Below, piece after piece: positions 12,429 to 12,429 of a stretch of 12,429 nucleotides of DNA. Below the pieces are notes generated by a model that ran no database searches, was not told the origin of the DNA, and worked only from the letters and a program-made list of their open reading frames with translations. Source of the stretch: CAYJNO01 sp964371715 (GTDB lineage Bacteria; Bacillota_I; Bacilli_A; Erysipelotrichales; Erysipelotrichaceae); assembly GCA_964371715.1 (NCBI GenBank), contig CAYJNO010000041.1, forward strand, positions 1 to 12,429. Reading direction: 5' to 3'. A program made the position numbers and the translations under genes. Numbering within the stretch: position 1 is the first letter of the stretch; the number at the start of each line of letters is the position of its first letter.

Positions 12429-12429
12429 T

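Noticed and set aside
1..12429. CRISPR array, insertion sequence, prophage or toxin-antitoxin locus
   Set aside because: No regularly spaced repeats, no transposase or integrase motifs, no flanking inverted repeats around gene blocks, and no small paired genes of that kind were seen.

Overview
The window is a strongly AT-rich (roughly 30% GC by eye), densely packed bacterial segment. Every gene is read on the + strand and no intergenic gap exceeds about 160 bases. Shine-Dalgarno sites are strong (AGGAGG type), terminators are short hairpins followed by T runs, stop codons are TAA (11) or TAG (2), and Trp is encoded by TGG. The rplM-rpsI pair carries a Bacillota-type leader. The phosphoglycerate kinase has SHLGK where most bacteria have SHLGR. 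Together these suggest a low-GC Bacillota lineage near Erysipelotrichia or the free-living relatives of Mollicutes (for example Izemoplasma- or Haloplasma-like). The genus cannot be fixed from sequence reading alone.

Layout. Positions 1-50 are the 3' part of a tRNA-Phe with its terminator. Positions 167-1189 encode an unrecognised multi-pass membrane protein with a large acidic extracytoplasmic domain and its own terminator. Positions 1300-4549 look like one transcription unit: a MATE-family exporter, an AgrC-like GHKL sensor histidine kinase with no response regulator beside it, and a small membrane protein resembling YcxB or bacterial-PH proteins. Positions 4583-5866 encode an M18 metallo-aminopeptidase, closed by a terminator.

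Positions 6058-9361 hold the glycolytic genes pgk, tpiA and eno. pgk and tpiA overlap by one base. eno follows 59 bp later and has a good promoter of its own inside that gap. gap and phosphoglycerate mutase, which often belong to this cluster in Bacillota, are absent. The 161-bp region before pgk contains two tandem 14-mers, each one mismatch from the CcpA cre consensus, placed upstream of an extended -10 promoter. This suggests carbon-catabolite control of lower glycolysis.

Positions 9510-9920 encode a small unknown membrane protein behind a promoter whose -35 lies within a perfect inverted repeat. Positions 10006-11382 are a short NfeD protein plus an SPFH (stomatin/paraslipin-like) protein, a well-known membrane-microdomain pair. 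Positions 11525-12376 are rplM (L13) and rpsI (S9), preceded by a promoter and an L13-leader-like hairpin and followed by a terminator at the window edge.

Most genes here are conserved housekeeping or membrane genes. The parts most worth a second look are the regulatory DNA (tandem cre-like sites, palindromes overlapping promoters, a hairpin hiding a ribosome binding site, a recurring short-leader extended -10 promoter) and the kinase/exporter/small-membrane-protein cassette.
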